Shown here in pieces: positions 17,601 through 25,305 of a stretch of DNA of 64,000 nt (its first letter is position 1; each line of letters starts with the position of its first letter). Source of the stretch: Cryobacterium breve (GTDB lineage: Bacteria > Actinomycetota > Actinomycetes > Actinomycetales > Microbacteriaceae); assembly GCF_004402375.1 (NCBI RefSeq), contig NZ_SOGJ01000022.1, positions 62,001-126,000 of the forward strand, read 5' to 3'. The translations under genes and the position numbers were made by a program. Under the pieces are notes generated by a model that was given only the letters and a program-made list of their open reading frames with translations, was not told where the DNA came from and ran no database searches.

Positions 17601-18837
17601 GCTCGAGGACCCGCTCGCCGACCTGCTGCAGCGCGGCGGCAGTTTCGGCATCCACGTGGTGCTCACGCTGAACCGCTGGGGCGAACTGCGCTCGAACCTG
17701 CAGAACCTGATCGGCACCCGGCTCGAGTTCCGGCTCAACGACCCTGGTGACTCGCAGATCAGCCGCAAGCTGTCGACCACCCTGAAGCACGACCAGCCGG
17801 GCCGCATCCTCACCGATATGAGCCTGCTCGCCCAGGTGACCCTGCCCGTGCTCGACGAGACCGACGACGACGGGGTCGGCGACGCCCTCGAAGCGCTCGC
17901 CGCCCGCAGCGCCGCGAGCTGGGAGGGCCCGGCCGCGGCGCCCATCCGGTTGCTGCCGGACGACTTCTCGGCCGTCGAACTGCCCGATGCGCTCGACGAG
18001 CCCGACCGGGTGCCGTTCGGGTTGCGCCAGGACACCATGCAGCCGGCCTTCCTCGAACCTGCCGGCACCGACCAGCACCTGCTCGTGCTCGGTGACGCCC
18101 GCTCAGGCAAGACCACCCTGATGCGCGGGCTCATCCGCGGGCTGATCGACCGCTACGGCACCGAGGAACTCGTGATCGCGCTGATGGACCTGCGTGGCAC
18201 CCTCTCCGACGAGGTGCCCGACGATTATCTGGGCGGCCACGCGTCGTCCAGCCGCGAGGCGCGCACACTCGCGCAGGCCATCGCCGACGAACTCGAGAAG
18301 CGTCAGGATGCCCCGGGCGGCACGAGCACCGGCCCGCGGATCGTGATCATCGTCGACGACTACGACATCCTCGCGTCCGGCGGCACCGAGCCGCTGCGGC
18401 CGCTGCTGGCCTACCTGCCGTCGGCCCGCGACCTGCGGCTGAACGTGCTGCTGACCCGCCCGGTCGCCGGCGCCTCCCGGGCGATGTACGACGTGGTGCT
18501 GCAGACGCTCCGGGACACCGGCGGCTCCACGGTCATCCTCAGCGGCGAGCGGTCGGAAGGCCAGCTGCTGCCCAAGGTCTATGCCGAGCAGCTCACCCCT
18601 GGGCGCGGCCGCTTCGTGCGCCGCGGCGAACGGCCCCGCCTGGTGCAGATCGCCAACTTCACGCCGGAGAGCAATCCGGAGCACGGCAGCGGGCACGAGG
18701 CGCCGTCATCGCCTGTCCTGCCGGTACTGCCCGTGCCGCCCGTGCCGCCCGTGCCGCCCGTGCTGGCGGCGCCCGCCGTCATCGTGCCCGGCGCCGTTCC
18801 GGCGGCCGACCCCCGTGAGGAACTCCATGCCCCGTGA
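14689..18837 (+). CDS. eccC: EccC, FtsK/SpoIIIE-type ATPase of type VII secretion
   Basis: The 1382-residue protein drives export of WXG100 substrates. Two membrane helices lie at about residues 42-90. Three FtsK-like ATPase modules follow: module 1 with GATGSGKS (500-507), SMVLVDYKGGAAF and Walker B FVVIDEFGEL; module 2 with GAPQSGRS (850-857), where the Walker A Lys is Arg and Walker B reads LVDGLG; module 3 with intact GDARSGKT (1135-1142) and IVIIVDDYDIL. A proline-valine tract (about 1341-1355) precedes the C-terminus. In known EccC proteins, modules 2 and 3 bind substrate signals, and module 1 is the main motor. The GTG start overlaps the preceding gene. It is a single fused chain rather than split EccCa/EccCb. 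Confidence 0.95.
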   Translation: MTLRVVHRPTRITRPLDAEQPVTIAPPPPMAEGQVGGLPIQTLLPVLGSLSSITMMLALRSNPIMVVVGAMVLIVALVGGVGAAVSSRGNATRTRRNQRERYLDFLEQTRVSMRRKARGTLERAVLVDPEPAALIELIRDPARLWERRRGDSDFLRVRVGAGDVPWFKLQVPEEQNPIAPFDPIMLAEAGTVAAHYSIVPGMPVTVDLDRAGHVALIGDRADVLSAARALLLQLASLHSPDDLHLAAAFPAHAAADWAGVDLLPHTMMTGLWDGPMPARRVAASADALARVLGGELGDRAQYAATAKRSGTSGGANNARLIVFLDDYGQVAAGLPIPDADLTIDELQITAVHLLSDRLHEPSNVTVRVTLTDGLVVTEDARTDTGPGAGTGAAAADTLPRPVMLDRVSAELFAGVARSLTPLRLSLSSQDETEAARSTSITELLGLDDVTTFDPATAWVPRSPRDFLRVPIGLDDYGTPLLLDLKESAQLGMGPHGICIGATGSGKSEMLRTLILGLALSHSPDDLSMVLVDYKGGAAFAPFAGLPHVAGIIDNLAEDPQLTERARVSIAGEVVRRQQQLRDADNSPSITHYRELREQRPDLPPLPHLFVVIDEFGELLTAEPDFVDLLLTIGRIGRSIGVHLLLSSQRIEAGKLRGLDTYLSYRLGLRTFSESESAVVLDTPDAFHLPAIPGYGFLKVDTSVYKRFRAGYVSGPVPGATAPGADTGDDPEAVPQPMLLPVYNGIGQDDSATETGEAELSRPQVGRALIDEAVGRIRLGGRTTAPVWLPPLPSQLTLSRVLDPGGRGEVPGAHTDDLRIPIGLLDDPARQRQNPWLLDLGTGGGHATITGAPQSGRSTFLRSLAASVALSFTPRQVSMYAMDLTGGGLNRIEGFPHVGGVATRADRDRLQRLLEELHGMLAVREAVFRDRGIDSLQSLRRAHREGRVPELISADVILLVDGLGVLRSDFEELEDPLADLLQRGGSFGIHVVLTLNRWGELRSNLQNLIGTRLEFRLNDPGDSQISRKLSTTLKHDQPGRILTDMSLLAQVTLPVLDETDDDGVGDALEALAARSAASWEGPAAAPIRLLPDDFSAVELPDALDEPDRVPFGLRQDTMQPAFLEPAGTDQHLLVLGDARSGKTTLMRGLIRGLIDRYGTEELVIALMDLRGTLSDEVPDDYLGGHASSSREARTLAQAIADELEKRQDAPGGTSTGPRIVIIVDDYDILASGGTEPLRPLLAYLPSARDLRLNVLLTRPVAGASRAMYDVVLQTLRDTGGSTVILSGERSEGQLLPKVYAEQLTPGRGRFVRRGERPRLVQIANFTPESNPEHGSGHEAPSSPVLPVLPVPPVPPVPPVLAAPAVIVPGAVPAADPREELHAP

Positions 18838-19177
18838 CGCCGTGATCCTGAGCGCTGTCGCTGTGACGATCGAGCCGGTCCTGGAGGCCGCTGCCCGCGT
18901 CACCACCGAGCTGACTGTGCGCACCCTGTTCGGGCGGGCCGTGCTGCAACTGGTCGACCCCGCCGGCCTGGCCATTCTCAGCATCCAGAATTCCACCCGG
19001 GTGACCGACGGTGACGAGGTCGCGCGGCTGCTCCCGACCGCGGCCCCGACGCCCCTCCCGACATGGTGGACCGAGGCGGTGGTGCCCTGGGGGCCGCACG
19101 GCGACGTGGGCGCCCGCATCCTCGCCGAACTCGCCGACCGGCTCGGCGCGACCCTGGTTCTCGAGGACATCTCGTGA
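18827..19177 (+). CDS. Small hypothetical protein of the type VII locus
   Basis: The 116-residue protein begins MPRDAVILSAVAVTIEPVLE, inside the last codons of eccC, with GTGAGGAA as ribosome site. It has no signal peptide or transmembrane helix. A central LFGRAVLQLVDPAGLAILSI and ends of the type VGARILAELADRLGATLVLED suggest a small alpha/beta domain. I do not recognise a family. It is coupled to the next gene by a GTGA overlap, so it is expected to act together with the ParA-like protein. Confidence 0.6.
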   Translation: MPRDAVILSAVAVTIEPVLEAAARVTTELTVRTLFGRAVLQLVDPAGLAILSIQNSTRVTDGDEVARLLPTAAPTPLPTWWTEAVVPWGPHGDVGARILAELADRLGATLVLEDIS

Positions 19178-19761
19178 CCGGAACCCTGCGCGTGGTCGTC
19201 ACCGGCACGGGCGGCGGAGTGGGAACCACCACGATCGCCGCGGCGCTGTTCGCGTATCTCGCCGGTCCGGCCGGCCCGGTCCCCTGCCTCGGTGACCGCA
19301 CCGGGGGCGAGCTCCTGCTGCGCATACCTGCCTACTTCGGTTCCCGCCCCGTCGACGAGGCCCTGATCATCCAGGACCTCGGCTGCCACGCCACCTCGGC
19401 CGTGCTGCTGGGACTACTCGACGAGCCGGTGCTGCTTGTCGTGGTCACGGCCGCGACGCCCGACGGGCTGCGGCTCGCAGACGAGTTCGTGGGTCGACTG
19501 CCGCGCCGCGCCCGCCTCGGCACGGTCGTCGTTCCTGTGGCCGTGTTCGGCCGTCAGCGGATCGAGGCCCAACTGGCCGCGATGCTGCTCGCCGGGCTGC
19601 CGATGCTCTTCCCCGTGCCATCGGACCGCGTGCTCGCGGCCGGGGGTCCGATCCGCTTCGAGTCACTCGCGCCCGGCACCACCACCGCGCTTGTGAGCGT
19701 GGCGAGCCAGGTGCGGGAGCTGCTCGGGACATCCGTCACCGTGCGGCCGCTCACCTGGTGA
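19174..19761 (+). CDS. Second ParA/MinD-like protein with lysine-less P-loop
   Basis: The 195-residue protein opens with LRVVVTGTGGGVGTTTIAAALF. The glycine-rich loop (residues 11-20) and following helix are exactly those of MinD/ParA P-loop proteins, but both lysines are absent: the P-loop position is Thr18. DEALIIQDLGCHAT and EPVLLVVVTAATPDGLRLADEF follow the Walker A' and switch order. It is the last gene of the rightward type VII operon, ending 33 bp from the convergent dehydrogenase gene. Together with the 13838 gene it gives the locus two MinD-like proteins, neither with a normal ATPase lysine. Confidence 0.7.
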   Translation: MTGTLRVVVTGTGGGVGTTTIAAALFAYLAGPAGPVPCLGDRTGGELLLRIPAYFGSRPVDEALIIQDLGCHATSAVLLGLLDEPVLLVVVTAATPDGLRLADEFVGRLPRRARLGTVVVPVAVFGRQRIEAQLAAMLLAGLPMLFPVPSDRVLAAGGPIRFESLAPGTTTALVSVASQVRELLGTSVTVRPLTW

Positions 19762-19793
19762 GGGCGGTCGGCGGTTGAGTCGGACGCTGAGCG

Positions 19794-21071
19794 TCAGGAC
19801 GCCAGCCGGTCCTCCATGCCCCAAGGCTGGCCGTAGCCGCCCTCGGATTCGGGCGCGCTCATCAGGTCGAGGAACGCCTTCGCGTCGAAGGCCTCCGGTC
19901 CGAGCACGCCGATGCCGCCCCAGGTGCCGGCGGCCAGCAGCTCCAGCGCGATCACGGGGTTGAGCGCCGTCTGCCAGACCACGCATTGCGTGTCGTACTC
20001 CCGCATCGTCCACTCATTGTCGGCCACGTGATAGAGGTAGACCTCGCGCGGGCGGTCGTTGAGGCCGGTGCCCGTGACCCACACTCCGGCGCAGGTCTTT
20101 CCGGTCATCCGCGGACCGATCGTGGCCGGGTCCGGCAGACAGGCTGCCACCACGTCACGCGGCGCGACCAGCACCGGGCCGGACGCACTGCGAACCCGCA
20201 CCGGGTCGACCCGGTCGAGGCCGAGCAGGTGCAATGTCTTCAGCACGCCGATGAACTCCTCGCCGAGGCCGTACTTGAAGGTGACCCGTTTCGCGTCGAG
20301 CCAGCGCGGCATCAGCACCACTTCCTCGTGCTCCACGTTCACGCACTCAACCCGGCCGATGCCCTCCGGAAAGTCGAACATCTCCGGCTCGCTGAACGGC
20401 GGGGTGGTAAACCAGCCGCGATCCCTCTCGAAGATCAGTGGCGGGTTCAGGCATTCCTCGATGGTGGTCCAGATACTGAACGAGGGAGCGAAGATCTCGT
20501 TCCCGGCGTCGTCACGCACGACCAGGTTGGCGCCGTCACGAGTGCCGAGCTCCTCGATCTGCCGGAACAGGTGGTCGGAGGCGTAGCGGGCGAAGACATC
20601 CGAGAGCCCCGGCTCAACGCCCATGCCCACCAGGGCGAGGCGGCCCGCGGTCTCCCAGTCGGCGGCCTGCGCGAACTGGTCGTCACCGAGCATGACCCCG
20701 GTCTGGTGGTAGGGATCGGTGGGGTGCGGCTCGGACAGGCTCACGGCCATGTCGAGGTAGTCGCAGCCGGCGGCGAGCGCCCCGGCGAACACGGTGGGCA
20801 CGAACTTCGGCTCGACCGCGTTCATCACATGGGTGGCGCCGTGCTGCCGGGCGACGGATGCCACCACGTCCGGGTCGCCGGCATCGATCTGCTCGGCCGA
20901 GAACCGGGAGGCAACGGCGTGCCCGTGTTTCAGCCCGATGGCGACGATCGTGCGCTTCGCGCGGGCGATGTCATAGTCGCTCACGATGACGTGATCGAAG
21001 AACGTGCGCCTGGCGATGATCTTCGCGAACGCGTCACCGACGCCGCCCGCCCCGACAAGGAGGATTCTCAT
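19794..21071 (-). CDS. Saccharopine dehydrogenase-family NAD(P)-binding enzyme
   Basis: The 425-residue protein starts MRILLVGAGGVGDAFAKII, a Rossmann NAD(P) motif, and contains NAVEPKFVPTVFAGALAAGCDYLDMA, the Sacchrp_dh_NADP pattern. The C-terminal half has SIWTTIEECLNPPLIFE and VTGTGLNDRPREVYLYHVAD, as in Lys1/carboxynorspermidine-synthase-like members (about 400 residues). Such enzymes make or break a C-N bond between an amine and a carbonyl compound; the substrate here is unknown. It appears as a single gene. A TAGCGT hexamer lies 6 nt before the ATG, suggesting a leaderless mRNA, and a 79-bp repeat lies between it and the PAP2 gene. Confidence 0.85.
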   Translation of the reverse strand: MRILLVGAGGVGDAFAKIIARRTFFDHVIVSDYDIARAKRTIVAIGLKHGHAVASRFSAEQIDAGDPDVVASVARQHGATHVMNAVEPKFVPTVFAGALAAGCDYLDMAVSLSEPHPTDPYHQTGVMLGDDQFAQAADWETAGRLALVGMGVEPGLSDVFARYASDHLFRQIEELGTRDGANLVVRDDAGNEIFAPSFSIWTTIEECLNPPLIFERDRGWFTTPPFSEPEMFDFPEGIGRVECVNVEHEEVVLMPRWLDAKRVTFKYGLGEEFIGVLKTLHLLGLDRVDPVRVRSASGPVLVAPRDVVAACLPDPATIGPRMTGKTCAGVWVTGTGLNDRPREVYLYHVADNEWTMREYDTQCVVWQTALNPVIALELLAAGTWGGIGVLGPEAFDAKAFLDLMSAPESEGGYGQPWGMEDRLAS

Positions 21072-21077
21072 GCGTAG

Positions 21078-21083
21078 ACGCTA
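21078..21083 (-). promoter_or_regulatory. Predicted leaderless -10 element of the saccharopine dehydrogenase-like gene
   Basis: Minus-strand TAGCGT followed by CTACGC and the ATG at 21071. No ribosome-binding site. Confidence 0.45.
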
Positions 21084-21127
21084 CCGGAGACATCCGTCAG
21101 TGTCTGCCCCGCGCGTGGCCCCTCACC

Positions 21128-21206
21128 AATTCGACGGAGATTTTGCCGGTATCGAGCGTTCCCGGGCGATTCGGGGCCGTTACGCCGAGTTTTTCCGTCG
21201 AATTCG
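21128..21206. repeat. 79-bp dispersed inverted-repeat element, copy A
   Basis: Begins AATTCGACGGAGATTTT and ends TTTTTCCGTCGAATTCG, so its ends are inverted repeats. Copies of identical length lie at 37168-37246 and 49253-49331. The right end of this copy is inside the PAP2 reading frame and encodes its last residues and stop codon. Confidence 0.85.
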
Positions 21207-21893
21207 CAGGGGTGACGGATGCTGCGCGGCCAGCCCGCGCTCGCCCTGCAGTTTCGCGGCGACCGGCGCCCACAGCAGCACGGCGACGGCCGCGCCGAGC
21301 AGCAGCCCGCCGATCGTGTCCGTGAGCCAGTGTGCGCCCAGGTAGGTGCGGCTGACCATCATCAGCACCGTGTAAAGGGCGCCGGCCAACCAAACCCAGA
21401 CCCTCGGGAAGAGGATGCCCAGGCACACGGTCATTGTCGCCGCGTTCGCCACATGGCCCGACGGGAAGGAACCGAAATCTGATATGACCAGCATGTCTTC
21501 CGGCCTGGCCCGGCCGAACAGGGATTTGAGCACCTGCACCAAGCCCGAGCTCACGATCGTGGCGGCCAGGAAATAGCCGGCCGCCCACGGCCGTTTGAGC
21601 AGCAGCAGGAACACCAGGATCAGCACCGGAATCACGATCACGCCGGCGATCCCCGCACCAAGGTAGTTCATCGTGAGCGAGAGGTATTCCCAGACGGGCG
21701 CCCGGTGCTCGATGATCTCGTCCATCCACTCGGCGTCGATCTCCAGCGGGCGGCCGGCGCCTCGCAGCACGATCAGGGCGCCGAGCCCCACGGCCAGCAA
21801 CAGCGCCGCGGCCCCGCTGACCAGAGGCCAGCGGCGGGCGATGCGCCGGGTGGCGGGGGTCGCTGCGGTCTCGGGGGCGCGCTCGCTCATCAT
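21180..21893 (-). CDS. PAP2-family membrane phosphatase
   Basis: The 237-residue protein has about six membrane helices and all three phosphatase motifs: KSLFGRARP (motif 1), SFPSGHVAN (motif 2) and SRTYLGAHWLTD (motif 3), with the catalytic His in GAHW. PAP2 enzymes dephosphorylate lipids such as phosphatidic acid or undecaprenyl pyrophosphate. The N-terminus is cytosolic and basic. The last residues (RIRRKNSA) are encoded by the end of the 79-bp repeat, so the natural C-terminus may have been replaced. The ATG at 21893 has GGAGGA directly before it and TAGCAT just before that. Confidence 0.92.
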   Translation of the reverse strand: MMSERAPETAATPATRRIARRWPLVSGAAALLLAVGLGALIVLRGAGRPLEIDAEWMDEIIEHRAPVWEYLSLTMNYLGAGIAGVIVIPVLILVFLLLLKRPWAAGYFLAATIVSSGLVQVLKSLFGRARPEDMLVISDFGSFPSGHVANAATMTVCLGILFPRVWVWLAGALYTVLMMVSRTYLGAHWLTDTIGGLLLGAAVAVLLWAPVAAKLQGERGLAAQHPSPLRIRRKNSA

Positions 21894-21959
21894 TCCTCCA
21901 TGCTAGATCGGCGCCGGGCTGCGCCTGCTCGCCCGGGCCGTTTACCGCACACCTCCGGG

Positions 21960-22061
21960 GGCTTACTCAGGAGATCTGCGACGCCGGTGACGACGGATGC
22001 CGGAATCACGCGGCATCCGTCATCGGCATCGACTTGTAGCCGTGAATCTCCTGAGTTGGCC
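21960..22061. repeat. 102-bp palindromic element, copy 1
   Basis: Starts GGCTTACTCAGGAGAT and ends ATCTCCTGAGTTGGCC (inverted). Inside, ACGGATGCCG and CGGCATCCGT form a second inverted repeat. A related 93-bp copy lies at 23699-23791, on the other side of the Bcr/CflA gene. As RNA it would form a long stem and could end the Bcr/CflA transcript. Confidence 0.75.
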
Positions 22062-22105
22062 ACCGAGGCAGTCGCCCCAGGTCGCTCCGGAACTGCCGTT
22101 GAGCC

Positions 22106-23383
22106 TCAGCGATCCAGCGCGGGCACCGACCGGGGGCGCACGATGAACCAGAGGGCGAGGATCGACACCACGGCTGTCACGCCCATCACGGCGCCCATCG
22201 GAACGGCGGTCCCGACGCCGAGCACGCCGACGACCGGGGAGATCAGCCCGGCCACACCGAAGTTCGCGGCGCCGAGCAACGATGCTGCGGTGCCGGCCTC
22301 GTGCGCGTGGGCGTTCAGGGCGATGACCTGCACGCTCGGCAGGGTGAAACCACAGGCCGCGATGAAGAACCACAGCGGCACGAGGGTGCCCCAGAGCCCC
22401 GCGCCGGCGAGGTCGAGCAGCACGATGGCGACGGCCGTGATCAGGAGCACCACGGTGGACACCGAAATTATCCACTGCGGGCCGATGTTGAAGCGGTGCA
22501 TCAGGCGCGAGCTGAGTTGCACGCCCATCACGATGCCGAGCGAGTTGACCGCGAACAGCACGCCATACTGCTGCGGGCTGAACGCGTAAACCTGCTGAAA
22601 CAGGAATGACGACGCCGACAGGTAGGAGAACAGACCGGTGAAGGTCATCGCCCCGATGATCGCGACGCCCACGAAGATACGGTCGCTGAGCACGGCACGG
22701 TAGCGCTGACGGAGGGAACTGTGCCCCTTGACGTGACGTTCGGCATCCGGAAGCGTCTCGACGATCCAGAACGCGACGGCCAAGATGACGACTGCGCCGT
22801 AGGCGGCGAGCACCCAGAAGATGCCGCGCCAGTTCATCACGAGCAGAAGCTGCGAGCCGATGACCGGGGCCAACACCGGGGCCAGGCCGCTGATCAGCGC
22901 GAGGCGGGAGAGCATCTTCACGAGCGGCTTGCCGCCGAACAGGTCGCGCACCATGGCCAGGGCCACGACCGCGCCGGCCGCAGCGCCGAATCCCTGCAAC
23001 AGGCGGAAGACCGCGAGCCAGACGATGTCCTGCGAGAGGGCGGCTCCCACGCTCGCCAGGATGTGGAAGCCGGTCGCGAGCATCAGCGGCAGGCGGCGCC
23101 CAACCTTGTCACTCCACGGACCTACGACGAGCTGACCGAAACCGAAGCCGATCATGGTTCCGGTGAGAGTCAACTGGATGGCGGCGGCCGAGACACCGAA
23201 CTCGCTCTCCAGCGTCGGGAACGCCGGCAGGTACAGGTCGATCGTGAACGGACCGAGGGCTGTGAGCGCACCGAGCACGATGATGTAGACGAGGCGCTGG
23301 CCGCGGGAGAGGGAATCGCCGGGATGCTTCGCGGCCGACCTCAGGTCGGCGGCGGTAATGACGGTGATGGCGGCGGTGGTCAC
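22106..23383 (-). CDS. Bcr/CflA-family MFS drug exporter
   Basis: The 425-residue protein has about 12 membrane helices. TIDLYLPAFPTLESEFGVS (helix 1) and GPWSDKVGRRLPLM (the MFS motif A loop, DKVGRR) are typical of Bcr/CflA (DHA1) transporters that export bicyclomycin, chloramphenicol or sulfonamides by proton antiport. The start is the GTG at 23383, which has GAGGA upstream; longer reading frames run into non-coding DNA. The gene is alone and bracketed by the two palindromic elements at 21960 and 23699. Confidence 0.92.
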   Translation of the reverse strand: MTTAAITVITAADLRSAAKHPGDSLSRGQRLVYIIVLGALTALGPFTIDLYLPAFPTLESEFGVSAAAIQLTLTGTMIGFGFGQLVVGPWSDKVGRRLPLMLATGFHILASVGAALSQDIVWLAVFRLLQGFGAAAGAVVALAMVRDLFGGKPLVKMLSRLALISGLAPVLAPVIGSQLLLVMNWRGIFWVLAAYGAVVILAVAFWIVETLPDAERHVKGHSSLRQRYRAVLSDRIFVGVAIIGAMTFTGLFSYLSASSFLFQQVYAFSPQQYGVLFAVNSLGIVMGVQLSSRLMHRFNIGPQWIISVSTVVLLITAVAIVLLDLAGAGLWGTLVPLWFFIAACGFTLPSVQVIALNAHAHEAGTAASLLGAANFGVAGLISPVVGVLGVGTAVPMGAVMGVTAVVSILALWFIVRPRSVPALDR

Positions 23384-23983
23384 GTGATGTTGGTCCTCGG
23401 TATCGGTTGTGCAGACCCGACGGGGGCCTGCCGCATGCTGGGCTGAGTTCGTTCGAGGCGCCGCATCGCGGGCGTCAGCACCAGCAGCGGAACACGGGAC
23501 CGCTCTCAGAGTCAAGACAACGGTGCCTGCGCCTATTCCCCCGTTCAGGGAACGCCGCAGAAGTTGCAGGAATCCACCGGATTGTGCACCGGGCGCTGGG
23601 GCGCGGACTCGGGCTCGGGGAGGGCGGGCTCGGACTCGGGGAGGACGGGGCTCGGGCTCGAAGCCGCGCCGGCGCACTGGTGTTCCCCCCTTCGGAGTGG
23701 CTAACTCAGGAGATGCAACGGATGCCGCGCGCCAGCGCGCGGAATCCCGCGGCACCCAGCCACCGGCATCCGTCGTTCTCCTGAGTTAGCCCCAAGCTGG
23801 AACCGGAACCCCCTCACCGCCACCACCAGCACCAGCACCAGCACCAGCACAACCTCACCGCCATCAGCACCGCCTCACCCGCGCCGCTCACAGCTCCCTC
23901 ACAGCCCCGCGGCACTTGCCCCGGAGAGAACCCTCTAACCTTGGAACCAACTGCCAGTCGCAACGAAACGGTGCACTAAGTCC
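23384..23983. other. 600-bp intergenic region with repeats, no gene
   Basis: Holds the promoter side of the Bcr/CflA gene, a G-rich GGGCTCGG(A/G)CTCGGGGA run (about 23610-23665), the 93-bp palindromic element, an AGCACC hexamer run (about 23828-23851) and the promoter of the DsbA-like gene, including TAACCT at 23936-23941. No supported coding frame. Confidence 0.6.
23699..23791. repeat. 93-bp palindromic element, copy 2
   Basis: Starts GGCTAACTCAGGAGAT and ends TCTCCTGAGTTAGCC, with inner arms CGGATGCCG and CGGCATCCG. The ends and the inner segment GGAATC-CGCGGCA are shared with copy 1 at 21960-22061. Confidence 0.75.
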
Positions 23984-24856
23984 ATGAGCAATGTCTACGG
24001 CAAGCCTGTCCCCCCCAAGAAGGATCGCCGCGAGATGGCGCGTGAAAGCGCCAGGCAGCTCCGCGAGGAGCAGCAGAAGAAGGAGAAGCGCAACCGCTGG
24101 CTGTTGCGCGGCGGCATCGGCGCCGGCCTGGTCGCGGCTGCCGTGGTCGTGGCCCTCATCGTGGTCGGAAGCACCGGTCCTGCAGCGCCCGGCCCGCTCA
24201 ACATGGCCAGCGACGGCGTGCTCCTCACGGGCGACGGCACCAACATCGTTCCGGTCGAGACCGCCGCGGTCGCCGCCGATGAGGATCCCATCGCCACCGA
24301 CCCCAGCACCCTCGGCGACACCGCGAACATCGTGGTCTACGCCGACTACCTGTGCCCCTTCTGCGGCCAGTTCGAGATCACGAACGGCGAGCAGATCGCC
24401 GGCTGGGTCGCCGCCGGAACCGCCACCCTCGAACTGCACCCGATCTCAATCCTCGACCCGGTGTCGGCGGGCAGCAAGTTCCCGACCCGGGCCGCCGCCG
24501 CCCTCTCCTGCGTCGCGAACTACGAGCCCAAGAACGTGCTCGCCATGAACGCGGCCCTGTTCGCGAACCAGCCGGCCGAGAACACCGAGGGCCTGACGAA
24601 CGAAGACCTGGTCACCCTGGCCACCGACGCGGGCGTCACCGATAAGAAGGTGGCCACCTGCATCACGGAGAACACCTTCACTTCCTGGGTCGGCGACGCC
24701 ACCCAGCGCGCCCTTGACGGCCCCCTCCCCAACGCCGACATCAAGCAGGTCAAGGGCACGCCCACCGTCTTGGTCAACGGCGTCTCCTACCCTGGCGCCC
24801 TCGATGACCCGGCCGCCTTCGAAGCCTTCGTCACCGCGCAGGTCACCGGCGAGTAA
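23984..24856 (+). CDS. Membrane-anchored DsbA-like thiol-disulfide oxidoreductase
   Basis: The 290-residue protein has a charged cytosolic N-terminus rich in Lys/Glu (residues 1-40), one membrane helix (about 43-65) and an external thioredoxin-fold domain with the active-site motif CPFC at residues 124-127. A cis-proline segment KGTPTVLVNG follows near residue 260. This layout is the actinobacterial DsbA/MSMEG-type Thioredoxin_4 protein that introduces or shuffles disulfides in exported proteins. It is transcribed alone, between the repeat-rich region and the CHY protein. Confidence 0.92.
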   Translation: MSNVYGKPVPPKKDRREMARESARQLREEQQKKEKRNRWLLRGGIGAGLVAAAVVVALIVVGSTGPAAPGPLNMASDGVLLTGDGTNIVPVETAAVAADEDPIATDPSTLGDTANIVVYADYLCPFCGQFEITNGEQIAGWVAAGTATLELHPISILDPVSAGSKFPTRAAAALSCVANYEPKNVLAMNAALFANQPAENTEGLTNEDLVTLATDAGVTDKKVATCITENTFTSWVGDATQRALDGPLPNADIKQVKGTPTVLVNGVSYPGALDDPAAFEAFVTAQVTGE

Positions 24857-24963
24857 GCCTGGCTTCACCCCCGTCAACACCGCAAGCGGATGCCGCGGCA
24901 CCCGCTCGAACACCGGCGCACCCTTACGGGCAGTCGCGTTCGCACCTCGCGCGAAGGACCAGC

Positions 24964-25290
24964 ATGCAGATTCACGGACAGACCGTCGACGCCCAGACCC
25001 GGTGCGTGCATTACCGTTCAGCCCTCGACGTCGTGGCCATCAAGTTCTTCTGCTGCGGGCGCTTCTACCCCTGCCATCAGTGCCACTCCGACGGCGAAAC
25101 CCATGTCGCACGGCTCTGGCCACCCGACCGCTGGGGCGAGCACGCCATTCTTTGCGGAGTCTGCCGGGGCACACTCTCGATCGCTGACTACCGGGCGGTC
25201 ACGGCGTGCCCGGCGTGCGGCTCCGCCTTCAACGACGGATGCCGCGCCCACGCCCACCTCTACTTCGACGTCCAGGCAACACCGGCCTGA
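24964..25290 (+). CDS. CHY zinc-finger protein
   Basis: The 108-residue protein is almost entirely a CHY zinc finger: CVHYRSALDVVAIKFFCC, YPCHQCH, CGVCRGTLS and CPACGSAFNDGC provide the Cys/His ligands for about three zinc ions. Bacterial single-domain CHY proteins are common and of unknown function; some are thought to bind protein partners. AAGGA lies 7-8 nt before the ATG. The gene is convergent with the M23 peptidase gene. Confidence 0.92.
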   Translation: MQIHGQTVDAQTRCVHYRSALDVVAIKFFCCGRFYPCHQCHSDGETHVARLWPPDRWGEHAILCGVCRGTLSIADYRAVTACPACGSAFNDGCRAHAHLYFDVQATPA

Positions 25291-25305
25291 TCCGCCGCAG
25301 CCTGC

